Shown one piece after another: positions 49,501 to 60,100 of a DNA stretch of 64,000 nucleotides. The stretch comes from Struthidea cinerea. Taxonomy: Eukaryota > Chordata > Aves > Passeriformes > Corcoracidae. The stretch covers positions 1,863,888 through 1,927,887 of the forward strand of contig VZTI01001766.1 of the NCBI GenBank assembly GCA_013397865.1, in the 5' to 3' direction. The translations under genes were made by a program, and so were the position numbers. The stretch's first letter is position 1, and each line of letters opens with the position of its first letter. The notes below the pieces were generated by a model. That model saw only the letters and a program-made list of their open reading frames with translations, searched no databases and was not told the DNA's origin.

Positions 49501-50285
49501 GGCTGCAAGTATGGCATTGTAATCCCTGATGTCTGTCTGTAATACATAAGAAAAGACATTTGATTTGAAATCAAAGCTGCAGGTGAGCATTTGTCATACA
49601 GTGGGTTAGCACAGAGGGAGTCCATCTATATAATGCATATATAGAACTGTGCTTGCTGTACAAAACTCAAGGACTCAAAACTGGGCACACCTCAGTACTT
49701 GCTGATAATTATACTTTTCTTCCATACAACCCAAAGGACTTTAAAGTCATTCATTAAGGTTCACAATACTCCTGAGTTTATTGTACAGGTGGTTAAACTA
49801 AGGCCTAGATGAGGGCAGGATCCTGAGGAGTCAGGAGTGAAACTGCTCCGCTCATTACAGGTTTCGCTGGTTTCTTGATTTCAGATATACTAAAATCCAT
49901 TCACCAAAACTCATGTGGGATATTCACACAGTTAAAAAGGTTACTGAAATTTGAAATAATTGGCAATTAGGTATTTGGATTTTGTGAAAACTAGTAAGAC
50001 ATTATGGAAAAGACATTATGGAAAATGAAATAACTTTGACTGTTTGGAAAAGTAGTTGTATCATACCTGGATCCACACCACTCCATTGGGAATCAGCCAC
50101 ATAGGCTTGTGTATGTCACACAGAACAACGGAAGCTCCTATGTTGGCAAGAGCACATCCCAGCTTGTATCCACAATAGCCACCGCCTCCTGTCACCACGG
50201 CTCTCATACTGATTTTACTGCGTGTTCCAGCATTTCTGTTCCATTTGCAGTCAGAGATTCCGCGAGAGGGTGTTGCTACACTCAT
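40299..50285 (-). CDS. SDR42E2: SDR42E2-like short-chain dehydrogenase, copy A (11 coding exons, 413 aa)
   Basis: An extended short-chain dehydrogenase/reductase of family 42E, related to 3-beta-hydroxysteroid dehydrogenases; the substrate is unknown. Eleven exons join in frame with GT-AG introns. Residues 32-39 are the NAD(P)-binding TGGGGYCG. Asp57 ends strand beta-2. CVFHVASYGMSG follows near 92-103. RLIYTSSVNVVFGG starts near 133 and contains the probable catalytic Ser139. Tyr169 and Lys173 form the YSRTK pair. LRPPGIYGPEEQRHLPR spans about 199-215. A hydrophobic stretch at about 376-408 is a probable C-terminal membrane anchor, as in SDR42E1. Position beside EEF2K argues for SDR42E2 rather than SDR42E1. 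The start at residue 1 was chosen as the first ATG before the Rossmann motif; Met27 is an alternative. Confidence 0.92.
41122..41195 (-). CDS. SDR42E2: SDR42E2 copy A exon 10 (residues 307-331)
   Basis: Encodes TFMEYLHSILRPFVDLPPLL and TRNE, equal to the PFLTRTEV region of SDR42E1. Donor GTAAAG. Confidence 0.94.
41841..41904 (-). CDS. SDR42E2: SDR42E2 copy A exon 9 (residues 286-306)
   Basis: Encodes FDRLGCSKPWIRIPTSLVYA, in the position of SDR42E1 EGLGYTFPSTRLP. Donor GTAAAA leaves one base of an Ala codon. Confidence 0.93.
42571..42636 (-). CDS. SDR42E2: SDR42E2 copy A exon 8 (residues 264-285)
   Basis: Encodes SGQVYFIHDGEKSNLFEWLT, matching human GQPYFISDGRPVNNFEF. Donor GTATGT. Confidence 0.94.
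43613..43750 (-). CDS. SDR42E2: SDR42E2 copy A exon 7 (residues 218-263)
   Basis: Encodes FKFGDPTVQMNWIHVENFVQ and AHILAAEAL, the conserved V-H-V-x-N-x-V-x-A-H block of extended SDRs. Donor GTAAGT. Confidence 0.95.
44995..45077 (-). CDS. SDR42E2: SDR42E2 copy A exon 6 (residues 190-217)
   Basis: Encodes GGILHTCVLRPPGIYGPEEQ and RHLPRLA, the conserved substrate-side loop of the family. Donor GTATGT. Confidence 0.95.
45078..46524 (-). other. SDR42E2 copy A intron between exons 5 and 6
   Basis: About 1.4 kb, AT-rich, GT and AG ends. I see nothing else in it. Confidence 0.7.
46525..46600 (-). CDS. SDR42E2: SDR42E2 copy A exon 5 (residues 165-189)
   Basis: Contains the catalytic Tyr169-x-x-x-Lys173 in HYSRTKSIAEQ. 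Acceptor TCTGCAG; donor GTACTT leaves one base of a Gly codon. Confidence 0.95.
47449..47610 (-). mobile_element. CR1 LINE fragment in SDR42E2 copy A intron
   Basis: Reverse-complement CR1 3' end: TCATAGAATCACTGAATGGT, TTTGGGTTGGAAGGCACTTC and GGGCAGGGACACCTCCCATT. Short and diverged, same orientation as the gene, just downstream of exon 4. Confidence 0.85.
47689..47807 (-). CDS. SDR42E2: SDR42E2 copy A exon 4 (residues 125-164)
   Basis: Encodes the IPRLIYTSSVNVVFGG active-site strand and GDEESLQYFPIDK. A CR1 fragment starts about 90 bases past its donor. Confidence 0.95.
48433..48490 (-). CDS. SDR42E2: SDR42E2 copy A exon 3 (residues 106-124)
   Basis: Encodes LHKEEIESVNINGTRFILN, equal to the NVRGTDNIL helix of SDR42E1. 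Donor GTAGGT leaves one base of an Ala codon. Confidence 0.92.
49441..49536 (-). CDS. SDR42E2: SDR42E2 copy A exon 2 (residues 74-105)
   Basis: Encodes TDIRDYNAIL, CEGADCVFHVASYGMSGTEQ. Acceptor TTACAG, donor GTGAGT, phase 0. Confidence 0.95.
50067..50285 (-). CDS. SDR42E2: SDR42E2 copy A coding exon 1 (residues 1-73)
   Basis: Contains the TGGGGYCGYKLGCAL Rossmann motif and ends NGVVWIQ with donor GTATGA. A possible 5' acceptor (CCATGTAG) lies at 50346-50347. Confidence 0.88.
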
Positions 50286-50869
50286 TATAAGTTTTGTGTC
50301 AATGAAATACTGCCTGGAACTACCAGATACGTGTAACAATTCCTCCTACATGGTGAAAATTGCTCCATAGCACTCCTGGATGCAGACAATTTCAGGGAAT
50401 TTCATGTTAACAAGATCTATTCACAGCAGCAAAATCTGACTTTAATGCAACCTGTTTAAGAGAGATAAAGACAAAAGCAAAACAGAATTTACAGTCCCCA
50501 GTTTACTGCCAAGACAGACATCTGAGAGAAGTGGCATTTCCAGCTTCTTTCTAAGCACCAGCAGCTGAACGTAAATTAAGAATATGCTGAGTTGTTATCA
50601 TTGGCAGTGCTGGAGTTGAGATAGATGAGGGTTTCAGGAGGGAAGAGGGATGCCTGATCCTTATGTTATAACTTTAGAAGGTGTGTCAGAGAACAAGGCT
50701 ATCAAATCCCTCGCTTTTGAGGGGAACTCGAATAAAATAGCTGCTGTGCTATAGAAAGGGTTAATAACTGCATTAAGAAAAAGTAATCGTGAATCACGTT
50801 ATTCCCTGAACATGGGGGTTCTTGCCCTTCCAGGGGTTCCTCACCGGCAGTCAGGACATGTCAGAGGCT

Positions 50870-51120
50870 GTGGCTACCGACTCTCTCCGACACCCCCGTC
50901 CCTGCCCCGGCCGCAATTAAACATTCAAAGCCACCCGAGCCGCGCCAGGNTGGGGCCGTTGGGCCCGGGGCCGCCGGGGCCGGGCGCGGGCAGCGGCCGC
51001 GGGAGCCGCTCCGGGCGGCAGCCCCCGGTGGGGTCCCGCAGCATCCCCGGCGCCCTCTCATCCCGCAGCATCTCTGACATCCCACCGCACCCCCAGGCTC
51101 CCACAGCACCCCTGGGTCTC
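50870..51120. promoter_or_regulatory. GC-rich island upstream of SDR42E2 copy A
   Basis: High GC with many CpG, about 0.6 kb upstream of the copy A start exon. It could be its promoter region. It contains a single N at 50950, so the assembly is uncertain here. Confidence 0.45.
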
Positions 51121-51305
51121 ACTCATCTGGCAGCAGCTTTGGGATTGCCAACTTCCCTGAGATAGCGCACATCCCACAGCATCCCTGGGATTCTGCTCGT
51201 CACACGGCATCCTGGTAGTCCACAGCATCCTAGGGAATCCCACAGCATGTCACGGTATTCCCGGGTTGCCAGAGCGTCCCTGGGATCCCAGAGCATCCTA
51301 TGGTG
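51040..51305. repeat. Degenerate minisatellite with CCCACAGCATCC-type unit
   Basis: The motif CAGCATCC/GAGCATCC, usually preceded by TCC(A/C) and followed by CTGGGAT, recurs at least eight times with spacings of about 20-35 bases. Copies are imperfect, so this looks like an aged tandem array. Confidence 0.7.
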
Positions 51306-53913
51306 GTTCTTACCTCCAAGTGTCTTCACCCAGCTGTGACTGCTGCCCAAAAGCATCCTGTCGGTAGTGAGGGCTCCGGCCACACTGAGGTACCTGTTGA
51401 ACAGGTTGTTCAGGAAAAAAACACCACTTCCTGCCTACTGGTTGGACAGTCGGTGGCGGGACATGGCTCAGAGAGATGCAGAACTTCTGAGACACCTGCA
51501 AAACAGCAGGAGTTCCCAAAGAGGCGCAAATAAACAAACAGGCACTAAGGTCCCTTTCCACCTGAGCCTCCCTGTGGTCATTCGAGCCTGGGAGGGTGTG
51601 AAAAGGGTCAGGAGCTGCAGAATTTCAGTTACCCATTCCAGGCAAAAGTTAAGCTTTGAACACGTTTACCTCTTTCCTTACAGCTGTGCCGTGTCTGAAC
51701 GTTCATTAAATTTTAATCACTTAAAGACACACTGCCGTCGTGTTAGAACAGGAGTAAATCAAACAAGAGCCAGCTTAAACTGAGACTCGGTAAAGACCCG
51801 CAGAAATAGCAGAGCTGGCTATTCCCAGCTGGTACTGAGGATTGTTTTAAAATCCCAAATACTGCATCTGTAAGAAAGATAAATCAATGTACTGAAGCCA
51901 GTTATTGTTAATCAGTGCTGTTGTAACAGTGATGTAAAAAGCATCTTACCCAAAATAACAAACCACAGGTTTGGTGTTACAGGACTGAAATGATGGGACT
52001 CCACAGGGACTTCCAACCACGAAGCCAGTGAATTCCTTGGTTAGTCCTAACTGAGGATCAGCCAAACAAGGTCAGAGCCTGCACTCTTGTTAAAAGTGTT
52101 GCTGTCATCTGGGATGCATCCTGAGCTATCAGTCCAGTAAAAGCGATGTGAAAGATTTAGATATATAAATCACTAATTTAGAACCAAATTGAATGCTTGC
52201 ATGCAGCTAAAATGCTCTCACTGGGAAGTAACTTTACACTTGCAGTTTTCTATTCTGCATTTCTAGGGAGTAAAGGCTTTCACAGTACCTCCTGCCTGCA
52301 GCACTTGCTGGGTCAGCTGCAGCTCTGTAGTGATAAATCGTGAATTTAACTGGTTTTAATCAAACTTGGATAAAGGTCTCATATATACAGAGCTTCTTTA
52401 AGCTTCCTGTCAACTGCCAGGAATAGGAGAGAGGGCTGAGCAGTGCCCCTACTAAAGGAAGATGTAAAGGAAGATGTACAGTGGGAGCTCACTTTGTATG
52501 GACAAGGACAGTCTCCAAATGCAGATCCATAACCAAGCAGACTCTACTGCTTTCACTGCACACAGAACTATTTGTTTAGTGAAAGGAAAAAAAAAACAGA
52601 GTAAAACAAATGGTTGCTCACTCAAGCTGCAGTGGTAATTGTGGTTGCTCACGCATTTTCCTGTCACTGTGTATTGTCTTTTACCAGTAACCTTTATTCT
52701 TCTAGGGTTGCTGTTAGCTCTCCTGCATATTCTGTAGATTTAGAGTGAGAGACTCTCCATAAACCTACTGGTCTTAAAAATCCTGTAAAATGCTAACAAA
52801 AGGCAAAATGAATACAGAGTGGAGATAATCAGATGGCAGAGCTTTTCCATCACTGTCTTCCATGACCTACCGTGGCAAATCCAGCTCTCCTGATTCACGT
52901 GGGGAGCAAGAGAGGGAGAGCTCCCTGGTCAGAGCAAAGCTGGTTCCTAAGAAAAAACTCATAACATCTTTAACGTTTGTCTGGGCTACACGTGTAGCAC
53001 AGGTGGCTCACCTAGTGCAATCCACCCAAGAAGCAACTGATGTAAGCCTTAAGAAAGGGGAAAAGAGAGAGGCTGGATTCTCACTCCTGTGTTGGTCCTT
53101 GGCTTGTCTGCTCACCCCAAAATGCAATTCCCTGAACACACAGTGTGTACCAGCACTGCTGCAGGGTTGTGGTGAATGTGACTCCAGGGAGCAGTAACAG
53201 CTGGCTGAACTCCCCCCTTCCCAAAAGTTCATTAAAAACAGTATTTGGTTCAGTTATTATTTATTATTGCATTCAAAGCATATTATTTGATTTACAAACA
53301 CACACAGTGACATTTATTACATTTTTTACAAAGCTTTAGAACAATAAAACTATTTTACATAAATATGATTTTCATTCCTCTAATCACCTATTATTTATAA
53401 ATATTTACTTTCCATATTTTTTGCACTGTTTCCCAGGTCTTTGTAATTCCTCAGACTAACTGACAGTAGCTGTACCGTAGCTTCATCAGAAGAGTTGTTC
53501 AGTCACCCTTTTCTTCATTTGAGCTACTGGACTTGTTACAGCACTGTTGTCCTGTGACAGTTCCTCTTCTTCCAACTTCTCACCCTCCTGAATTATCATT
53601 TTTAGAAAATGCTTCCCAGTATGAAACAATCAATTAATGAAGATCCATTAAAAGGATTCCTGCACCTGTTTGTGGTGAACTCCTTTGGTGTAACAGTGTG
53701 TTGCTCTTGGGGAATATTTCCTGATACGTCCTATGTTTTCACTTTTGTAGTTGTTTTTTGGGTTATTTTCTTTCTTTCTTAATGAGATCGGAGAGGTGTC
53801 ATCATTGTAATATGAATAAGAAAGTCCAGAGTGGCTGAGGAATGTACTATGACAAGGTCATTAATACTCAAACAAAATGAGGTTTCCTGGAACAGGTGGG
53901 TGGTTATTTGATT

Positions 53914-54117
53914 TTAGAAGAAAGAAAGAATGATGAAACTTAACAAAATGCCAAAAACAAACACCATTTTAAGGAACGTGTGATCTTCTTGGCAAGTGGG
54001 TCTTGTTTTTAGATAATGATCCACAGAATCAGCGAATGAGAATTTCTTTGGTTTGTAACCAAGTTGATTTCGTGCCTTGTCTATTCGGAAAGTGTGAGTT
54101 ACAGTGACATTCCACAC
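53914..54117 (-). CDS. SDR42E2: SDR42E2 copy B exon 11 (residues 337-403 and stop)
   Basis: Begins VWNVTVTHTFRIDKARNQLG with FADSVDHYLK, and ends in a hydrophobic run (MVFVFGILLSFIILSFF) directly before the stop. Acceptor TTTTAG. Confidence 0.94.
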   Translation of the reverse strand: MWNVTVTHTFRIDKARNQLGYKPKKFSFADSVDHYLKTRPTCQEDHTFLKMVFVFGILLSFIILSFF

Positions 54118-57100
54118 CTAAAATCCAAAAGGACAGTTATGGCAGTGACTTTAATATCCAGTTCTCTAGAACTTGGAGGAAAATACATCAACAACAATAA
54201 CTACAATGGAAACAGAACAGAAAACAGAGCTGTAATGCCAACAATCCAAAGGGTGTATCACGTCCTCAATGAGAATTTTAGTCAGAAATATGTAAACATT
54301 ATCTCTTTTTATATATTTACCTCATTTCTTGTCAAGAAAGGTGTGAAGCTAAAAACTGGCTTTAGTATCAGGTGCAGATATTCCATCACAGTGGCTGTGA
54401 AATGGAAATTACTTAATGAGACATCTGGGTAACAATAAACTCAGACATTGCTGACATTGTACATCCTGTAATCCCTACTGGTAGAAGGTACTGTTTAATT
54501 TATAAAGTACATGATGAGTTTATGACTAGCCTTTAAACTTTATCTGGTATAATTAATTCCAAATGGCACAAGCCATTATTCTCAATTGAAATAATGTTAA
54601 GTTAAAGAATTCCTGCAGTTTGGGCCCCTGCATTTTATAAAACCACTATGTAGCTTCATAGGAATAAAAAAAATCAAACAACCCACAATAATTAAGAATA
54701 TATTTTATTTTTTTTTACCTGCTATATGAGCCAGGAGAACAGGAATATGTATCCAAGGTTTCCTGTAGCCTAATTTTTCAAACTAAAAAGGGTATAAAAG
54801 GAAAGAATAACAGAGAACTTGTACCAAATTGAGGGTATCAATGAGGCATGAAAATGGAAAAAAAATAAAAGAGTGTTTATAAAACTTGAATCTAAACTTA
54901 TTTTTCCAGCTAGTCTTCCTGTCCATACTGGTGGTAAGAAATGCAGTTGAAACCCACTTCTCATTCTTTGGTGTCCACCTCCCACCCTTCATCTGCAATT
55001 GTACAGTAAAGGGGGAAAAAAGGCCATTTCCAAGGGGAAAGTGACCCAGACTGGAGTACTGAACTACAGTTAAATACAGGCCCATTGTTCTACTGCAGTC
55101 ATTTTCTGTAATGGCATTGCAGGATCAAAACTTGGCATGCTCCTAGAATCCCAGCCTGATATTTCTGAAAATACAGTGTTGTGTCTTTTTAGCTTCTAAG
55201 ATAGGATTCTGAATGGGCTTCCCTTCTGTGCTGCAGCTGATGCCAGGACAAAGGGATAAGCAATGGCTGTAAGAGTCCTGCCAGATGCCAGTGGCAGAGC
55301 TTGTGTGCACTGTGGGTTTGCTTCATGAAATGCTGCTGTTCTGCAGCAGGTTCTGGACCTCTCAGCTAAATCCTCTCAAAGCAGTAAGGCCAAACTCCAT
55401 AGTTACATATATCCAAAACTTCCCTTAACACCAGTGGAACTTTGGGATAATCAGGAGAATAGGACTGAGTTTAATGCTAAGTAATTCAGTAATTCATGTG
55501 CACTGAACTTCATTTAGTTGGTCTGGTGTGTCAGTCAGTGACAGGACTTGTGCCCACGCGGTGCTGGGAGCTGCAGGGCTGTGCAGTACGTACCAAAGGC
55601 ACGATCCACTCAGAGAAGATGACATTTTCACCATCGTGGATGTAATAAGCCTGACCACTCTGGTAAAGAAGCAGAGAAAAACAGTGACAGAACACCGTGC
55701 ACAGGATGGCATTTTCTGTCTCTCTCATACCTACCTACATGTCATGATTTTGTGAGCAACACGCCGGCATGCACAGGGTGAAGGTACACAGAGCAAACTG
55801 CCTTCACTGCGCTTCACAGTGGTGGTAGAGCTCATGATGATTAACCATGGAGCTCAGTTTCCCCCTGTAGTAGCCCAGCTGTTGGAGCATTATGTTCTTC
55901 ATGATGTGCAGGGCACAGAATTACCTTTGTGAGTGCAACATAAGGGGCAGCACTGACGGCATTTAACAAACACAGCTCTGAGGTCAATTCTGCACGAGGA
56001 GTCTGCCCAGCTCTGAGTACCAGCAACACCTGAGCACCCAAGCAAACGTGGGACTCTGGGAATGACATCAATCTAAAACAGCTGCGTGGCTTCCAAGCAC
56101 TGGACTAACAGAAAACACACGGAGAGATGTTCGCCTGTGTCTACCTGTTGTCTGTTTGTTCCTACCAGTGTAAATGAATCTGGTACCTTCAAGAACTATG
56201 AATGCAGCAGCTGCTGCAACGCTGTCAGTTCTGTAATGCTTCACAGTCCTCAGATTGCTCTTGCAATTATGACCAGCAGAACAAAAAGAAAAACCTTTTA
56301 AAATTGTCCATTAATTTTGTACATCTGTTTTTGGAATTTTTCAGCTCTGAAAATTCAACTGGAATGCCTCAGAAGGGTTGCTCTAAATTTTATGCATCTA
56401 GTATCAGAACCTATTTTCAAGAGAACAGGATATATAGATTTGTGTAATGGTAAATATATTAAGGTAGTTAAAAATACAGTTTCCTCCAGTAACCCGGGAA
56501 ATTACGTATTTTCAAACCAAACAAAACCATCATCAAGATATGAGCGAAATGTATTTGCATTTGCACTGTCTGTGTGCTTGTGGAGCCACACATTGTTTTA
56601 GAGAATTTAGCATATGACTTTTTGGAGACTCTTTGATCTCAAAACATCAAAAATTAAACTTGTTTGAGAACTCAAGCTACTGGGGCACAATGATTATATT
56701 GTCTACTTACAGCTACATAGCCCTTCTCAGAGGTGAGAGCCTCAGCAGCCAGTAAATGAGCTTGCACTAGATTTCCTATGTGAACCCAGTTCATCTGAAC
56801 TTTGTGATTCCCAAACTTGAAGTTAAAAAGTCTCCGCTGGATATTTATCTGTAGAAACAGAAGACGTGAGATAACTACATTATTCCTTTATTATGCAGTA
56901 TAACACTGATTTTGTCTCAACCCAAATGCTTGGATTTTGCTGTATTTGTGTACAATTGCAACACAAGAAAGGTGTCACAAGAAAAAACCCAACTAGTGGG
57001 TGGTTTTGTAAATCAAAGATGGTTGCACTGATAGGCAGTGGCAAAATTTTATATTGACTTTATATTGTTTAGCAGAAACTAAAGTGCATATTTAAAAGAA

Positions 57101-60100
57101 AATATTTCCATTAAACAACATGCAAACCTACTTCTTTTACCATGGCATTTCAGCCTCCCATTTTCTCTTTTCACTGAAAAGCCCAGCTAGATCCTGGCCC
57201 GCAGTGCTGGTTTCCTGCTATTTGTTACCCTGCACCACATCACCTGTCCCTGAGCTTTCACCACCTTCCTGCAGGAATGGTTAAGAACTGCAATCAAGGT
57301 ACTCCCACTTGTGTTATGCCCTTACAACTACTTGTGGTGTCCTCCAGAGCTGACTACAAAACACATACGGCTACTCGAGGCAGGTGCCGCTGCTCTTCTG
57401 GTCCGTAGATGCCCGGTGGGCGAAGCACACACGTGTGGAGCTTGTCCCCTCCTTGGAGAGAGAGCAACAGGTGACTGTCAGACAGCTGGGATAGCAACAT
57501 ATGGCTGACACTGTCATACTGTCTGAATTTTACACTATCAAAATTAAGGCTCAGTCTGACCATTCTGTGTGGTTCGGCTTCCTGGGAACTTGATTTCATT
57601 CTCGTGTAAAACTGAATTCAGTAACAGTGACAGACCTGAGCTTAGCAGCCTGGAAAACCAAATCCCACAACAGTTTGAATAGGAACAGGACAAACCAAAC
57701 TGTCCTGCTTGATTGACTCCTGCTATTTATTACAGAGGGAAGTTTACAACTTCTATTTGTCCCCTCTAGACATGTGCAAAACTGGAAGGAGATCACTCAG
57801 TTTGCTATATCCAGACCCCTTGCTTGATTGCAGATCAAGGGCACCATAAAGGAACAGAAGAGGTCTCCTAAACAGAGGCTTTCAAATGAGTTTGAATATT
57901 TTAAATCAAAATGAATACTCTAAGACTGACATGTGAATGAGCAAGCAGACTCCTCTGACTCCTGAGAACAGGCACAATGACACCTTTCATATGGCCAAGA
58001 ATATCAGGTGGTAGGCATTTGTTCAGTAGTTAATCAAGAATGCTAAATTGAATCTCTACCTAACTTACGTTTGCCAACTTTTCTGTTAAGAGAAATCAGT
58101 AGGAATAGCAAAATATGTATCTAAAAGCAAAGAGAAATATTTCCCTTGCCATGTTCAGATAGATTTTTAGCCACAACTATTCATGCAGATGTGACTTTAG
58201 ACATCAACATGCCCCTGATATTGCCAATCTCTTTAAGAAACTGGGACTATTCTTCCCCAGACACTTGTGAGCCTTGGGATTACAAGGACGACCCACTGGA
58301 CAGTGCTTACAGATTGGTATTATCAGAACAGCTCATTATCCACCAAAAAGAGGAGTAGAAACAAATAAATCCTTATTTCAGTTAAAGTATCCTCTTGATA
58401 AATGAGCAGCCAGAGAAAGGAATGCCCATTAGCACTCCTAATGATAGAAAACCCCCAAATGCTTTATAGGTACCTTTTAGTAAAGTTCCATTAGCAGCAA
58501 GAACCATTTGGTCTGCAATTGCCTTGGTTCTAGAATAATGATTAAATTGCTACAGAGAAAGCAGAATAAGACGATTATTGAATCTGTAAAGGCAAACTTA
58601 CTGTTTGTGACTGACAACATTTCAATCTAGCCAGCTCACAGATACCAGCTGAGCAAAACAAAACTAGAAATAATAAGATTTAGTAAATATAAGGTTTGTT
58701 TATGACAAAAAACTTAACAGACTTAAAATTCAGTGGTACAAGCTTAGCTTCAGAGTGAATTTAAGTCCATAGTATTTATTTAACTGACTTTTTGAGCTGA
58801 ATGTACTGAGAACATCTACAGTAAAACAACTTTTGCTCTCAGAACAGCCTTCACACAATCTACCCCTTGGAGCACAGTAAATGCCACACCAACCCATGAA
58901 CGAAGTACCTTTTCCAGTGGAAAATATGGTACAGATTCTTCATCTCCTTCTTCAATAGGATTCCCTCCAAACACCACATTCACTGTACTGGTATATATCA
59001 GTCTAGGGATATTTCTTTGTTTGCAGACTACAATGATACACAAAATAAATTATTTTAAAACAAAGAGGGAGAAATAACTGAACTGGCAGATTTTCTTTTT
59101 GAAAACAAACATTATGTTTATAGAAAAAAAGTATTATTTTAATTTTAACATTACCTTATCATTTAATATAATATTATCTTCCATTCAGCTGGAATTTTTC
59201 ATCCCAAATATTTGCTATGTGAATATTACACCTGGTGGTCACCAAATGTTTCATGATGAGATACCTGTAACTCTGATATCACTGGTTTGCAGTCATCAAC
59301 TGGATAGAGGAATTATCTTCATGGGGGAAAAATTCCTCCTTGAGAAACCTTTTTTAAAACACGTTCATTTTACAAATTGAATAAAAAGGAGGTGAGCAAG
59401 AACATTTGTAGTGGTGCGGCCCTTGGGGCAGTGCTGTGGGGAGCAGCCACTCCAAGGCTTTGCCCTGGGTCCCGTGAGCTGCCTCTTGCACCCCACTTTG
59501 ATGGAAAATGCAGTCACACAGGAGCACGGGCCAGCTCTGCCCAGATGCCACAAAACTGCCTTTGTCTCAGTCTGCTCATGAGTGACAAATGATGTGTTAA
59601 CAGGAAAACATACCCTGCTAGTGTATAATCAGCAGTGCTTCAAATGCAGAGGAAATTAATGTTATTTGCAAAACAAAGACTTAATTACGGCTTTCAGTCT
59701 TGTGTAGCTAAATTCTGCTGCATATATGTCATTGCAAATTTGAATAATGTAAATTTCCTTTTCATTTAACAATATTCCTAAAATTGAAGTGACTTAATAT
59801 TCAAAGTCGGGAATGTTTAGAATGTACAGAGCAGTCTGTCCAGCTGGTTCATTGGCTCATTTTGAAAATCATATGTGTTAATTATTTTTGTAAATATTTG
59901 GGAAAAAATACAATAATAAGGTGTACTATTAATATGTAGATGAACAGGTTCATGCTCCTCCCAGCCTCTTGATTTGCTGGGAGCCTATGGAAATTTGACA
60001 TGACGTGTTTCTGTGGGGTTGGAGGCTGGGGTAGGAAGAAGGGAATATGTGGCAACTCTTCCTTCTAACTCATTTAGAGTTTTACTTGCCAACTATTCAA

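Larger units (their letters stand above)
50350..53913. other. Interval between the two SDR42E2 copies
   Basis: Holds a GC-rich island with degenerate tandem repeats (50870-51305), an unassigned plus-strand ORF (51340-51783) and the probable 3' UTR of copy B, with AATAAA signals on the minus strand such as 53313-53318. No further SDR exon is visible. Confidence 0.6.
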
